A stretch of 64,000 bases of DNA from Pedobacter endophyticus (GTDB lineage Bacteria; Bacteroidota; Bacteroidia; Sphingobacteriales; Sphingobacteriaceae), in contig NZ_CP064939.1 in the NCBI RefSeq assembly GCF_015679185.1, positions 3,782,001-3,846,000 on the forward strand, written 5' to 3'. The notes beneath the pieces were generated by a model. The model was not told the DNA's origin. It was given only the letters and a program-made list of their open reading frames with translations, and did no database searches. Below, one piece after another: positions 17,160 through 26,923 of the stretch (positions within the stretch are counted from its first letter, which is position 1; every line of letters starts with the position of its first letter). Both the position numbers and the translations under genes were made by a program.

Positions 17160-18329
17160 ATGAGTAAACAGGAAGTTGAAAAACTTTTAGAAAAGTACCG
17201 GAGCGGACTTTGTACTGAAGCTGAAAAGGCTTTGGTAGAATCGTGGCACTTGAAAGCGCTTTCGAACAGAGATTCTGACTTAAATCATGCAGAGTTGATC
17301 GATGCACGGAAGCAAATCTGGACTGCGATTCAGGATGAAACAGCAATAAATTCGGGAATAAAAAATAGGCTGTGGCTAAAGCTGGCTGCTGCTGCGATGG
17401 TACTTTTCTTTATCGGCTTTGTGATTAAGAGGCAGCTATACGATAACATCGGCACTAAGCCCGAAATTACGAAAAATCAAGATCCGATTATCCGTCCCGG
17501 TGGTAACAAGGCCACCTTAACTTTAGCCGATGGCTCTAAAATTTCGCTTACCGATGCCTCTAACGGTGTTATTGCCAAGCAGGCCGGAATAAACATTACC
17601 AAAACCAAAAACGGCGAGCTCATTTATACTGTTGCTTCTGTTTCTAACAACAGAAATTTATATAACACCATCGAAACGCCCCGCGGAGGGCAATATCAAA
17701 TCAACTTGCCCGATGGTACAAGGGTTTGGCTAAATGCAGAATCATCGTTAAAGTATCCTGCAGCTTTTAACGAAGCCGCAAGACTGGTTGAGCTTAAGGG
17801 CGAGGCATATTTTGAGGTGGCTAAACAGCTGGACAAAAACGGTGCTCGTGTGCCTTTTAAGGTAAAAACGGAACTGGGTAATGGCAGAGATCAGGAGTTA
17901 GCCGTTTTAGGAACCCATTTTAACATTAACGCTTACGCAAATGAGCCGAGCAATAAAACCACCTTGCTTGAGGGAAGCGTACAGATTAAAAACTTGCAAA
18001 CCAATGCTGCAGCTTTACTCAAACCTGGTCAACAGTCTGTGATCAGTTCATCATCTTCGTTAGTATTAATTCAAAATGTTGATGCTGAGGAATCGGTAGC
18101 GTGGAAAGATGGTTTCTTTAGCTTTAATGAGGAAAATTTGCAAACTATTATGAACAAGATTGCCAGGTGGTACGATGTTGAAATCGACTATCGGGGAAAC
18201 CGGATCAATAAAGTTTTTGGCGGGCGTATATCGCGGTTTAATAGTGTAAACGAAGTTTTGGATATGCTTCAAACAACCGGCGCCGTACATTTTAAAATTG
18301 ATGGAAGGAGGATTTTAGTTATGCCATAA
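17160..18329 (+). CDS. FecR-family anti-sigma factor
   Basis: This is an inner-membrane signal transducer between the TonB receptor and the ECF sigma factor. Residues 1-60 form the cytoplasmic sigma-binding part. One membrane helix lies at about 64-84 (LWLKLAAAAMVLFFIGFVI). The periplasmic FecR domain (about 165-295) contains TPRGGQYQINLPDGTRVWLNAESSLKYP and AVLGTHFNI. A C-terminal DUF4974-type domain (about 320-389) includes NLQTIMNKIARWYDVEI. The receptor at 18478 has the matching STN signalling domain. It lies 524 bp after the sigma gene because of the inserted repeats. Confidence 0.93.
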   Translation: MSKQEVEKLLEKYRSGLCTEAEKALVESWHLKALSNRDSDLNHAELIDARKQIWTAIQDETAINSGIKNRLWLKLAAAAMVLFFIGFVIKRQLYDNIGTKPEITKNQDPIIRPGGNKATLTLADGSKISLTDASNGVIAKQAGINITKTKNGELIYTVASVSNNRNLYNTIETPRGGQYQINLPDGTRVWLNAESSLKYPAAFNEAARLVELKGEAYFEVAKQLDKNGARVPFKVKTELGNGRDQELAVLGTHFNINAYANEPSNKTTLLEGSVQIKNLQTNAAALLKPGQQSVISSSSSLVLIQNVDAEESVAWKDGFFSFNEENLQTIMNKIARWYDVEIDYRGNRINKVFGGRISRFNSVNEVLDMLQTTGAVHFKIDGRRILVMP

Positions 18330-18382
18330 CGTATACCTGCTTTCATCAAGCGATGATGATTTTAGGATAGTGCCAACAAAAA

Positions 18383-18406
18383 ACCGGAAGCGCGGCAACG
18401 CTCCCG
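18383..18406 (+). promoter_or_regulatory. Hairpin in the fecR-susC intergenic region
   Basis: CCGGAAGCG and CGCTCCCGG pair with one mismatch around a 6-nt loop. No strong T run follows directly (ctatataaaaggccttttc). It lies 53 bp past the FecR stop and 71 bp before the SusC start, so it could reduce read-through or shape the SusC leader. Confidence 0.45.
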
Positions 18407-18477
18407 GCTATATAAAAGGCCTTTTCTAACCGTAAAACTGTGAGATACAATTATTCTTAAACCTAATAACCAAATAT

Positions 18478-21400
18478 ATGAATTTTTATACCGATTGGTT
18501 GCCCCAACCCAAAGGGCGCCTGTTTAAATTTCTGCTGATTATGAAATTGACGTTTGTCTTACTAATCACTTGCTTTTTACAACTCAGTTATGGGGCTGCC
18601 AATGCGCAGAACGTAACTTTATCAGAAAAAAATACCACGCTACTTAAGGTTTTTAAAAAACTAAATAAAGATGTTGGATACAACTTTTTGTACGATTTAG
18701 ATCTTCTTAAAGAAGCCAAACCCGTAACTATTCAAGTCCGAAATACCGATATTAAGGAAGTGCTCAGGCGCATTTTTAGCGAACAGCCCCTCGGTTTTAC
18801 GGTTAAAAACAATACCATTATCATCCACCGGAAAGCTGTAGACGGAACGCCACTGATGATCAGAACGTTTGTTGACATCAGAGGAACGGTACTCGACGAG
18901 AAAGGACAGCCAATGGTTGGCGCTAGCGTTAAGGTAAAGGGCACCAACCAGGGGATTATGACCGATGCAACAGGTACCTTTATTTTGAGGGATGTAGCCG
19001 AAGGCGCAACGCTGGTTGTTTCTTACATTGGTTATGAAAATAAAGAGGTTACCGCCGCCAACGGCATTACTATTACCTTAACACCTTCGGCGGGTTTGTT
19101 GGCCGATGCTGTTGTAATTGGTTACGGCACGCAAAAGAAAAGCGTAGTTACCGGCGCCATTGCCTCCGTAAAAGCAACCGATTTGAAAGATATGCCCGTA
19201 GTGAGGATCGAACAATCGCTGCAAGGCCGGGCCTCGGGCGTAACAGTTACTACAAGCTCTGGGCAGCCAGGGGATGGTGGCACCATCAGAATTCGTGGTA
19301 CTGCAAACATCAACAACGCCAATCCGCTGTTTGTGGTAGATGGTGTCGTAATTGGCGGAGGTATCGAATATTTAAATCAATCGGATATCGAATCGATCGA
19401 AGTATTGAAAGATGCAGCTTCTGCGGCAATTTACGGTACGCGGGCGGCAAATGGGGTAATTATTGTAACCACTAAAAAGGGGGCAAATACTGGCCGGATT
19501 AGAGTAGAATATAACAATTACATCGGTACTCAAGCCCCGTCTACCAAGTTAGACCTTTTAAATGCAACCCAATATGCCACAATTTACAACGAATCGCAAC
19601 TGGCAGATGGCGTAACTGCAGTGCGTTTTCCGAACCCGCAACAATACGGCGTGGGCACCGATTGGCAAGACGCCGTTTTTAACAACAAGGCCATGATTCA
19701 AAACCACGACTTAAATATGAGTGGTGGCAATGAGAAATCAATCTATTATGGCTCTTTCAGTTATTTCGATCAAGATGGTATCGTGGCCACCCAAAATTCG
19801 AAGTTCAAGCGCTTTACCGCACGATTTAATTTTGAACACAAGATTACCAAGAACATCAAGTTTGGAAATTCAATCGGTTACACCAGAATTAATTCCACAG
19901 GCGTAAGCACCAATACAGAATATGGTTCTCCATTAAGCAGAGCCATTAATATGGACCCGATTACACCTGTTGTGGAAACCGATCCTGCGCAATATGGCCT
20001 ACCCAAATACTTAAATAACCCCGTAGTAAGAAACGCCGCCGGTTTTCCGTATGGAATTTCTGATTATGCACAATCCGAAATTTTAAACCCCATTGCCGCC
20101 TTGCAAGTTGCGCAAGGAAACTCATGGAGCGACAAGGTTGTAGGAAACGCTTTTGCCGAAGTGGAATTTATTAAAGGCTTAAAATTGCGGAGTACCGGAG
20201 GTGTAGATTTAGCCTTTTGGGGAGGACAAACTTTTCGTCCCATTTATTACCTCAACTCCATTAATCAATCTACCCTAACCGCCTATACCCGCGATAACAA
20301 CAGAGGTTTATTTTGGTCATTAGAAAATACGCTAAGTTACGATAAAACCATAGGTAAGCATGTTATCACCGCCTTGGTTGGCTATTCGGCACAAAAAAAC
20401 AAAGGCGAAACCTCTGGAGGAATTAAAGAAGGAATCCCTGTAGATAACATCCGCGATGCCTCCCTGCAATTTCCTGTAGCAAGAATCAATTCCGATTTTT
20501 ATGGCGGCGAATACCAAAACACCTTAAATTCAATTTTCGGAAGGATTATTTACAATTACGACGAGAAGTACCTCTTCACCGGGATTATTCGTAGAGACGG
20601 TTCATCACGTTTCGGCCCTAACAATAAGTATGGTTATTTCCCATCCGCATCGGCAGGTTGGGTTGCATCAAGAGAAAGTTTCTGGCCCCAAAATAACATC
20701 ATTACCTTCCTCAAATTCAGAGGGTCGTACGGGATAAACGGTAACGATAATATTCCCGATTTTAGCTATTTAGCTACCGTAAGCGGCGGACGAAATTACT
20801 CGTTAGGTACAGCAGCAGGTCAGGCGTTGGTTAACGGTGTAAGCCCGAATGCGCTTTCAAACCCCGATTTGAAGTGGGAAGAAACTTCATCATTCGATTT
20901 GGGCTTCGATGCCACGTTGTTTGAGGGCATTACCCTATCAACCAGTTATTTCAATAAGAAAACCTACGGCATGTTGCTTCAACAAGTCGTGCCATCGTAC
21001 GTGGGCAACACAGGTCCTTACGCCAATACGGCCGATTTATACAACCGCGGTTTTGAGGTAGAACTGGGCTGGAACAAAAGAGTAGGCGAGTTTAGCTTCC
21101 GCGTTGCAGGTAACGCCTCATTTATTAAAAATGAAGTGACCTTGCTAGGTGCCGATAAAGATTATCTGCCTAGCAGACAAACGATTACTCCGCAGAGCTT
21201 AGAAGTAACAAGGGTTGCCGTTGGTCAATCCGTCGATTCGTTTTTCGGCTACCAAAGCGCAGGTTTGTTCCAAAATCAGGCAGAAATAAACAATTATAAA
21301 AACAGCGCCGGAGCCCCCATACAGCCCAATGCCAAACCGGGCGATATTAAGTTTTTAGATTTAAACGGCGATGGATTGATTAGCGATGCCGATAGAACAT

Positions 21401-21897
21401 TTTTGGGCCGATCTAACCCGAATTTTACCTATGGCTTAACGTTTTCGGCAAAATACAAAGGGTTCGATATTTCTCTTTTCGGACAGGGCGTTTCTGGAAA
21501 CATGATTTTTAATGGTTTAAGAAGGTTCGATTTAAGCCCGTCTAATTACACCACAAACATTTTAAACAGATGGACCGGCGAGGGAACCAGCAACATGGTA
21601 CCGCGTGCAACTTTGGCCGACGAGAACAAAAACTACAGTCGCGTTTCGAGCCTGTTTTTAGAAAGTGGCGCTTATTTCAGGTTAAAGAATGTTCAGTTGG
21701 GCTATACCTTGCCCAAAACCCTGATCAATAAGGTTGGCCTCGATAATCTGAAGTTTTATGTAATGGCGAACAACCTTTTCACCTTGACCAAGTACACGGG
21801 CTACGACCCTGAAATTGGTGGTGGAAGTTTAGGTGTAGACCGTGGTTTTTATCCACAAGCAAGATCATTCTTTGTAGGTGTAAATGTTGGATTTTAA
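18478..21897 (+). CDS. SusC/RagA-family TonB-linked outer membrane transporter with STN domain
   Basis: This is the active importer of an oligosaccharide through the outer membrane. After the signal peptide (ending near GAANAQ) there is an STN secretin/TonB signalling domain (about residues 45-115). A carboxypeptidase-regulatory-like domain follows (about 135-205, GTVLDEKGQPMVGASVKVKG). The SusC plug (about 212-340) contains VIGYGTQKKSVVTGAI, RIRGTANINNANPLFVVDGV and SIEVLKDAASAAIYGTRAANGVIIV. A beta-barrel of about 800 residues ends the protein. The STN domain is the part that speaks to FecR. SusD follows within 11 bp. The GH16 enzyme in the locus points to a beta-glucan ligand. Confidence 0.96.
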   Translation: MNFYTDWLPQPKGRLFKFLLIMKLTFVLLITCFLQLSYGAANAQNVTLSEKNTTLLKVFKKLNKDVGYNFLYDLDLLKEAKPVTIQVRNTDIKEVLRRIFSEQPLGFTVKNNTIIIHRKAVDGTPLMIRTFVDIRGTVLDEKGQPMVGASVKVKGTNQGIMTDATGTFILRDVAEGATLVVSYIGYENKEVTAANGITITLTPSAGLLADAVVIGYGTQKKSVVTGAIASVKATDLKDMPVVRIEQSLQGRASGVTVTTSSGQPGDGGTIRIRGTANINNANPLFVVDGVVIGGGIEYLNQSDIESIEVLKDAASAAIYGTRAANGVIIVTTKKGANTGRIRVEYNNYIGTQAPSTKLDLLNATQYATIYNESQLADGVTAVRFPNPQQYGVGTDWQDAVFNNKAMIQNHDLNMSGGNEKSIYYGSFSYFDQDGIVATQNSKFKRFTARFNFEHKITKNIKFGNSIGYTRINSTGVSTNTEYGSPLSRAINMDPITPVVETDPAQYGLPKYLNNPVVRNAAGFPYGISDYAQSEILNPIAALQVAQGNSWSDKVVGNAFAEVEFIKGLKLRSTGGVDLAFWGGQTFRPIYYLNSINQSTLTAYTRDNNRGLFWSLENTLSYDKTIGKHVITALVGYSAQKNKGETSGGIKEGIPVDNIRDASLQFPVARINSDFYGGEYQNTLNSIFGRIIYNYDEKYLFTGIIRRDGSSRFGPNNKYGYFPSASAGWVASRESFWPQNNIITFLKFRGSYGINGNDNIPDFSYLATVSGGRNYSLGTAAGQALVNGVSPNALSNPDLKWEETSSFDLGFDATLFEGITLSTSYFNKKTYGMLLQQVVPSYVGNTGPYANTADLYNRGFEVELGWNKRVGEFSFRVAGNASFIKNEVTLLGADKDYLPSRQTITPQSLEVTRVAVGQSVDSFFGYQSAGLFQNQAEINNYKNSAGAPIQPNAKPGDIKFLDLNGDGLISDADRTFLGRSNPNFTYGLTFSAKYKGFDISLFGQGVSGNMIFNGLRRFDLSPSNYTTNILNRWTGEGTSNMVPRATLADENKNYSRVSSLFLESGAYFRLKNVQLGYTLPKTLINKVGLDNLKFYVMANNLFTLTKYTGYDPEIGGGSLGVDRGFYPQARSFFVGVNVGF

Positions 21898-21907
21898 TAA
21901 TTTAGTG

Positions 21908-23416
21908 ATGAAGATTAAAGATATAAAATATGCTGTTGCCGTACTGGCAATAATGCAGTTATCCGTTTCGTGCAAGAAAGACTTTTTGGAATTAACCCCC
22001 AAGGGTACAGCAACCGAAGAAAATTTCTATCGCAACGAAACTGAGGTTTATCAGGGCTTAATAGCCGTTTATGATGTGATGCAGTGGGGAACAAGCGGAG
22101 GTTATACCATGAAACAGCCGTTGTTGAGCGCCGCATCAGACGATTGTTGGGCCGGTGGCGGTAATGCCTCCGATCAACCGGGGTGGGTTGCTTACGATAA
22201 TTTCAACATGGATTCGAGACTCGGCCCGCAGGTTGGGTTATGGTCGAGGAATTTTACCGGTGTAAACCGTGCCAACATCATTCTTGGCAAAATCGATAAT
22301 GCAACTACGTTAAGTGCAACATTTAAGGCCCGCGTAACGGCTGAGGCGAAATTTTTAAGGGCCTATTTTTATTTCGATCTGGTTAGGTTTTTTGGCAACG
22401 TTCCGCTCATTACGCAACAAATTCCAACCGCCGATTTATATACGCAAACGCAATCGGCACCTGCTGCCATTTATGCGCAGATAGAAAAAGATTTGAGAGA
22501 GGCTTATCCCGATTTGCCTGCAGTGGTTCCCTCGGGAGAAAAAGGCAGAATATCAAGAGGCGCAGCTAAAGCATTGCTGGGTAAAGTGTTGCTTTTTGAA
22601 AACGATAACGCCAAGCTAACCGAGGCCGCAACTTTATTTAACGATGTAAATAAAACCGGTAACGAATATGGTTACGCGCTGTTGCCCAACTATGCAGATA
22701 TTTTCAGGCCAGATAACAAATTCAATGCAGAAGTGATTTTAGAAATTCCGCATTCAACTTTAGGTGCCTGGGGCGACTGGGGCTGGGTTAATGGCGGCGA
22801 AGGTAATGTAGCGCCACAGTTTGTGGGCATGGATAGTTACAATGGCGATACGTATTCGGCGGGTTGGGGCTTTTGCCCGGTCACGTTGGATTTGGTAAAC
22901 GCCATGAAAGCTGATCCGCGTTTTGGAACATCCATTATCGATGGTGCCGCATTAAAAGCTGCCGGAGGAACATACAACGCCCGTTACCAAAATACCGATT
23001 ATTTTATTAAAAAGTACGCACCGTTAAAGGCTTACCGATCAAACAGTGGAACGGCAGAATTAAACTGGCCGATTGATGAAATCGAAATGCGCCTGGCCGA
23101 TACTTATTTAATGGAGGCCGAAGCTTTGGTACGGTCGGTAGGCAATGCCACCCGTGCCCTCGAATTACTTACCGCCGTACGTGCAAGGGTTGGTTTGGCG
23201 CCAGTACCCGCAACCTTAGATAACATTTTTAACGAGCGCCGTTTAGAGCTGGCTTTCGAAGGGCATCGTTTCTTTGATCTTGTTCGTTCGGGCAGGGCAG
23301 TTGCAGTACTTGGGCCTTTAGGCTATAAAGCAGGTAAGAGTGAGCTGTTACCAATTCCGCAACAAGAAATTGATTTAACCAAAGGCGTAATCAAACAAAA
23401 TCCGGGCTATAATTAA
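21908..23416 (+). CDS. RagB/SusD-family surface glycan-binding lipoprotein
   Basis: SusD proteins form the lid on the SusC barrel and capture the glycan at the cell surface. The lipoprotein signal ends QLSVSCKKDFLELTPKG, so the mature N-terminus is a lipidated cysteine. TPR-like helices are visible, for example AEAKFLRAYFYFDLVRFFGNVPL and ISRGAAKALLGKVLL. The C-terminal RagB/SusD block has FNERRLELAFEGHRFFDLVR and ends LLPIPQQEIDLTKGVIKQNPGYN, the standard family ending. ATG 21908 fits the signal peptide; it lies 11 bp after the SusC stop, so the two are co-transcribed. Confidence 0.95.
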   Translation: MKIKDIKYAVAVLAIMQLSVSCKKDFLELTPKGTATEENFYRNETEVYQGLIAVYDVMQWGTSGGYTMKQPLLSAASDDCWAGGGNASDQPGWVAYDNFNMDSRLGPQVGLWSRNFTGVNRANIILGKIDNATTLSATFKARVTAEAKFLRAYFYFDLVRFFGNVPLITQQIPTADLYTQTQSAPAAIYAQIEKDLREAYPDLPAVVPSGEKGRISRGAAKALLGKVLLFENDNAKLTEAATLFNDVNKTGNEYGYALLPNYADIFRPDNKFNAEVILEIPHSTLGAWGDWGWVNGGEGNVAPQFVGMDSYNGDTYSAGWGFCPVTLDLVNAMKADPRFGTSIIDGAALKAAGGTYNARYQNTDYFIKKYAPLKAYRSNSGTAELNWPIDEIEMRLADTYLMEAEALVRSVGNATRALELLTAVRARVGLAPVPATLDNIFNERRLELAFEGHRFFDLVRSGRAVAVLGPLGYKAGKSELLPIPQQEIDLTKGVIKQNPGYN

Positions 23417-23428
23417 TCAGATATTATC

Positions 23429-24832
23429 ATGAAATTCAATTATATCATAAAACAATCGGCTGGGTTTCTTAGCCTGTTGATATTGCTGAGCATCAGTGCC
23501 TGCAAAAAAGAAAATACAGATAAAGAGTTGGGTGCATTGCCTACCGCCGATCAGGTTAAGTTTACCGTAACGCCAAGCACAACCAACGCCAATGTAGTTA
23601 CGCTGGTAAACGAGTCGCCGGGGTTTAAGGCCCTTTGGGATTTCGGAAACGGTGGCACTGCCGATGGCAACACCGTAACCGCATCTTACCCCCTCGCCGG
23701 AACGTATAACGTGAAGTTAACCATTGTAACCGATGGGGGTTCCGTTTCGAGCACAAAAGCCGTGGTCATCGCAAATACCAACCCCGCCATGTTAACCGAT
23801 CCTGCATTTACTACTTTGTCCGGAGGCTTATCCAATGCGTCGGGCTTTACGTGGGTAATCGATCAAAAATCGGCCGGACACTTAGGCGTTGGGCCGATCA
23901 CTTCGCAAGCGCCCGATTGGTACCAGGCAGCGGCAGATGAAAAAACTGGACTTGGCTTTTACGATGATGAAATGACCTTTAACATGAATGGGTTGAAATA
24001 TACTTACGATAATAAAGGCACTACATTTGCAAACGCATCCAATGCCCCGGGAATTGGAGGCCCGGCGGGAGCAAATGATCCAACGGTAAACTATACGCCA
24101 GCAACCAATTTAACCTGGCTAATTACTGAAACCAATGGCGTTAAATATCTAACTATATCTGGTGGAGGCTTTATCAGTTATTATTTAGGCGTATCTCAAT
24201 ACCAGATCTTATCGCTAAATGAAAATGAGATGTGGCTGCGGTGTTTAGATAAGGCAAACGCAGGAAATGCCTGGTACTTAAAATTGGTTAAAAAAGGCTA
24301 TGTAAGGCCAGTGGTACAAAAACCATTACAAGCGGCCAACCTGAGTGATGATTTTCAAAACACGGCAAACTTTACGTGGACGACGGAGAATATCGACTTT
24401 ACCCGTCCGTATGATAACCCTGCCAAATTTCCGGTAAATACATCGGCAAAAGTTGGTTATTACGAAAAACGCACCGGTGATGAGGGGCAATATGGAAATT
24501 TAAACGTTACACTGCCGTACCGTTTCAACCTGGCCACTACCAACAAAATCAGGCTGAAAGTGTTTTTCCCCGGAGGCAACAACTTTACCAAAACGCCGGC
24601 AACCGTTTCAGTGAAATTGCAAAACTCACTTCTGGGCGGTAATGCCTGGCAAACCCAAACGGAAATTGTGAAGACCATTACGCCTCTGCAATACAACAGT
24701 TGGGTGCAGTTAGAATTCGATTATTCGGGAATAAGCACACAAACATTGTACGATAAAATAGTGGTTCAGCTCGGCGGCGAGGGGCATCCAAATCCGGGCA
24801 TATTTTATGTTGATGATTTTGAATTTAAGTAG
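23429..24832 (+). CDS. PKD-domain surface lipoprotein, probable glycan-binding protein of the GH16 locus
   Basis: A lipobox (LLSISACKKEN) places it on the membrane surface. Residues about 40-118 form a PKD domain, recognisable by ALWDFGNGGTADGNTVTASY and AGTYNVKLTI. The middle part (about 130-290) and the C-terminal part (about 310-467, with YEKRTGDEGQYGNLNV and IFYVDDFEFK) look like beta-sandwich domains of the carbohydrate-binding kind. It lies 12 bp after the SusD gene, where a SusE/F-like glycan-binding protein normally sits, and that is the inferred role. No catalytic motif was seen. Confidence 0.8.
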   Translation: MKFNYIIKQSAGFLSLLILLSISACKKENTDKELGALPTADQVKFTVTPSTTNANVVTLVNESPGFKALWDFGNGGTADGNTVTASYPLAGTYNVKLTIVTDGGSVSSTKAVVIANTNPAMLTDPAFTTLSGGLSNASGFTWVIDQKSAGHLGVGPITSQAPDWYQAAADEKTGLGFYDDEMTFNMNGLKYTYDNKGTTFANASNAPGIGGPAGANDPTVNYTPATNLTWLITETNGVKYLTISGGGFISYYLGVSQYQILSLNENEMWLRCLDKANAGNAWYLKLVKKGYVRPVVQKPLQAANLSDDFQNTANFTWTTENIDFTRPYDNPAKFPVNTSAKVGYYEKRTGDEGQYGNLNVTLPYRFNLATTNKIRLKVFFPGGNNFTKTPATVSVKLQNSLLGGNAWQTQTEIVKTITPLQYNSWVQLEFDYSGISTQTLYDKIVVQLGGEGHPNPGIFYVDDFEFK

Positions 24833-24857
24833 GTGGTTGTCGAGTCTTAATATTAAT

Positions 24858-24997
24858 GTCATTCTGAATGCAGTGAAGAATCTTTAGGCGATGGAATGCT
24901 AGCTTTAATGAAGCACAAGCCCAAACACGTGAATGCCTGTGGCTAAAGCACGGGTATTAAGTTATCTCGGAACAGATTCTTCGTGCCTTAGAATGAC
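24858..24997. repeat. Imperfect long-range inverted repeat upstream of the GH16 gene
   Basis: GTCATTCTGAATGCAGTGAA (from 24858) pairs with AGATTCTTCGTGCCTTAGAA (from 24974) imperfectly, about 20 of 24 positions. Roughly 90 bp lie between the arms. The right arm resembles the 14346 palindrome (GGCACGAAG core). No gene lies inside. Confidence 0.55.
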
Positions 24998-25027
24998 AAA
25001 TAAAACTGTTTTAATTAGAAAATTGCG

Positions 25028-25897
25028 ATGAAGTATTTTAAGAGAGAGATGATTACTGCTTTGGCAGTTGGGTTGATGGCGTTAAGTTCATGCTCAAAAA
25101 AAACTGACGACGGTCCGGTGTATGTTCCTCCGGTGCCTGCCGGGCCGCCAACAGATAAGGGATGGACATTTGAAACAACGCCAACCTGGGCTGATGAATT
25201 TACAAACACGGGTGCACCTTTGGCCAGTAACTGGGATTACGATACCGGTGGCGGCGGTTGGGGCAACAGAGAGTTAGAGTATTATACCAATACCACCAAC
25301 AATGCAAGCGTGGCAAAAGGCGTTTTAACCATCACAGCCAAGAAAGAAAACATGGGTGGGATGGCTTACACCTCATCGCGAATGGTAACCCGGGGAAAGC
25401 TCGACGCATTGTATGGCCGTTTTGAAATTAAGGCAAAACTCCCCTTTGGTAAAGGAACATGGCCGGCAATCTGGATGCTGCCAACCGATCGTTTTTACGG
25501 CGACTGGCCAAAATCTGGCGAAATCGACATCATGGAACATGTGGGCTACGATCAGGATATGGTTCACTTTACTACGCACAGCGAAGCCTATTATTTTAAG
25601 ATCAACACACAAAAAACAAGCACCAAAAAAATCGACGGTGTAAGTACGGCTTTTCATTTGTACCGTGTCGATTGGACGCCCTATGCCATAAGGGGATATT
25701 TTGATGATGTAAAAGTTTTTGAGTTTGCCAACGAGGGTACAGGCTATAAAGTGTGGCCTTTCGATAAGCGCTTTCATTTGCTGTTAAACATTGCCGTAGG
25801 TGGCGATTGGGGCGGGGCACAAGGCGTTGATGATTCCATTTGGCCCCAAAAAATGGAAGTCGATTATGTTCGATATTATAAAATGGTCGACAAATAG
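25028..25897 (+). CDS. Glycoside hydrolase family 16 beta-glucanase, lipoprotein
   Basis: GH16 enzymes cleave beta-1,3 or mixed beta-1,3/1,4 glucans such as laminarin with retention of configuration. The active-site motif ExDxxE is E165-I-D167-I-M-E170 in SGEIDIMEHVG: E165 is the nucleophile and E170 the acid/base. Other laminarinase-type blocks are WDYDTGGGGWGNRELEYYT (about 69-87) and GTWPAIWMLP. The C-terminus ends with QKMEVDYVRYYK. A lipobox with C22 (LMALSSCSKK) anchors it. There is no extra carbohydrate-binding module. It lies 195 bp after the PKD gene, across an inverted repeat. Agar or carrageenan specificity is unlikely from these motifs but not excluded. Confidence 0.93.
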   Translation: MKYFKREMITALAVGLMALSSCSKKTDDGPVYVPPVPAGPPTDKGWTFETTPTWADEFTNTGAPLASNWDYDTGGGGWGNRELEYYTNTTNNASVAKGVLTITAKKENMGGMAYTSSRMVTRGKLDALYGRFEIKAKLPFGKGTWPAIWMLPTDRFYGDWPKSGEIDIMEHVGYDQDMVHFTTHSEAYYFKINTQKTSTKKIDGVSTAFHLYRVDWTPYAIRGYFDDVKVFEFANEGTGYKVWPFDKRFHLLLNIAVGGDWGGAQGVDDSIWPQKMEVDYVRYYKMVDK

Positions 25898-25921
25898 ACT
25901 TTGGGATTAGTTTAGATTAGA

Positions 25922-25950
25922 AGTCGCTAAGAAATTAGCGGCTTTTTTTT
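25922..25950 (+). terminator. Intrinsic terminator of the GH16 locus
   Basis: AGTCGCTAA-GAAA-TTAGCGGCT forms a 9-bp stem with one G-U pair, followed by seven or more T. It lies 24 bp after the GH16 stop. Confidence 0.9.
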
Positions 25951-25980
25951 CACAATAAAACTCACCATCTAAGAACGCCA

Positions 25981-26828
25981 GGAGGCTAAAACCCTAGCAT
26001 AAAATTTGACCACAAAGGAACATAGGCCGCATAGCGTAGCTATATACAACTATGTTTTCTATGTGCCTATGTGGTCAAAATAAATTAGCCAAATTCGAAC
26101 GGTAGATAACAGAACACTATTTAGACAATTCTCAAAATTAGCTCAGCATCTACGGCAGCTAAAACCATAAGTATAAAATTTGACCACAAAGGAACATAGG
26201 CCGCATAGCGTAGCTATATTCAACTATGTTTTCTATGTGCCTATGTGGTCAAAATAAATTAGCCAAATTCGAACGGTAGATAACGGAACACGATTTAGGC
26301 AATTCTCAAAATTCGCTCAGCATCTAAGGCAGCTAAAACCATAAGTATAAAATTTGACCACAAAGGAACATAGGCCGCATAGCGTAGCTATATACAACTA
26401 TGTTTTCTATGTGCCTATGTGGTCAAAATAAATTAGCCAAATTCGAACGGTAGATAACAGAACACTATTTAGACAATTCTCAAAATTAGCTCAGCATCTA
26501 CGGCAGCTAAAACCATAAGTATAAAATTTGACCACAAAGGAACATAGGCCGCATAGCGTAGCTATATTCAACTATGTTTTCTATGTGCCTATGTGGTCAA
26601 AATAAATTAGCCAAATTCGAACGGTAGATAACGGAACACGATTTAGGCAATTCTCAAAATTAGCTCAGCATCTAAGACAGCTAAAACCATAAGTATAAAA
26701 TTTGACCACAAAGGAACATAGGTCACATAGCGTAGCTATATAAAACTATGTTTTCTATGTGCCTATGTGGTCAAAATAAATTAGCCAAATTCGAACGGTA
26801 GATAACGGAATACGATTTAGGCAATTCA
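25981..26828. repeat. Tandem array of five 174-bp units, each containing a large hairpin
   Basis: The word TTGACCACAAAGGAACATAG recurs at 26006, 26180, 26354, 26528 and 26702, an exact period of 174 bp. In each unit TGACCACAAAGGAACATAG faces CTATGTGCCTATGTGGTCA about 35 bp later, so a stem of roughly 19 bp can form. Units 1 and 3 share variants (aacagaacactatttagac) that differ from those of units 2 and 4 (aacggaacacgatttaggc). The array is therefore a doubled dimer plus a fifth unit. No open frame crosses it; it fills the gap from the GH16 terminator to the next gene. Confidence 0.92.
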
Positions 26829-26923
26829 ATTTGTCGCACGTTTCGCTTTTTTAAAGATTTAAGGTAATTACGTGTTAATAGCAATCGATTTAATATCTTT
26901 ACTTCCAGACATAAAATGCGTAT

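Noticed and set aside
25981..26828. CRISPR array
   Set aside because: The repeat unit is 174 bp with near-identical content throughout, there are no unique spacers of constant length, and no cas gene is nearby.
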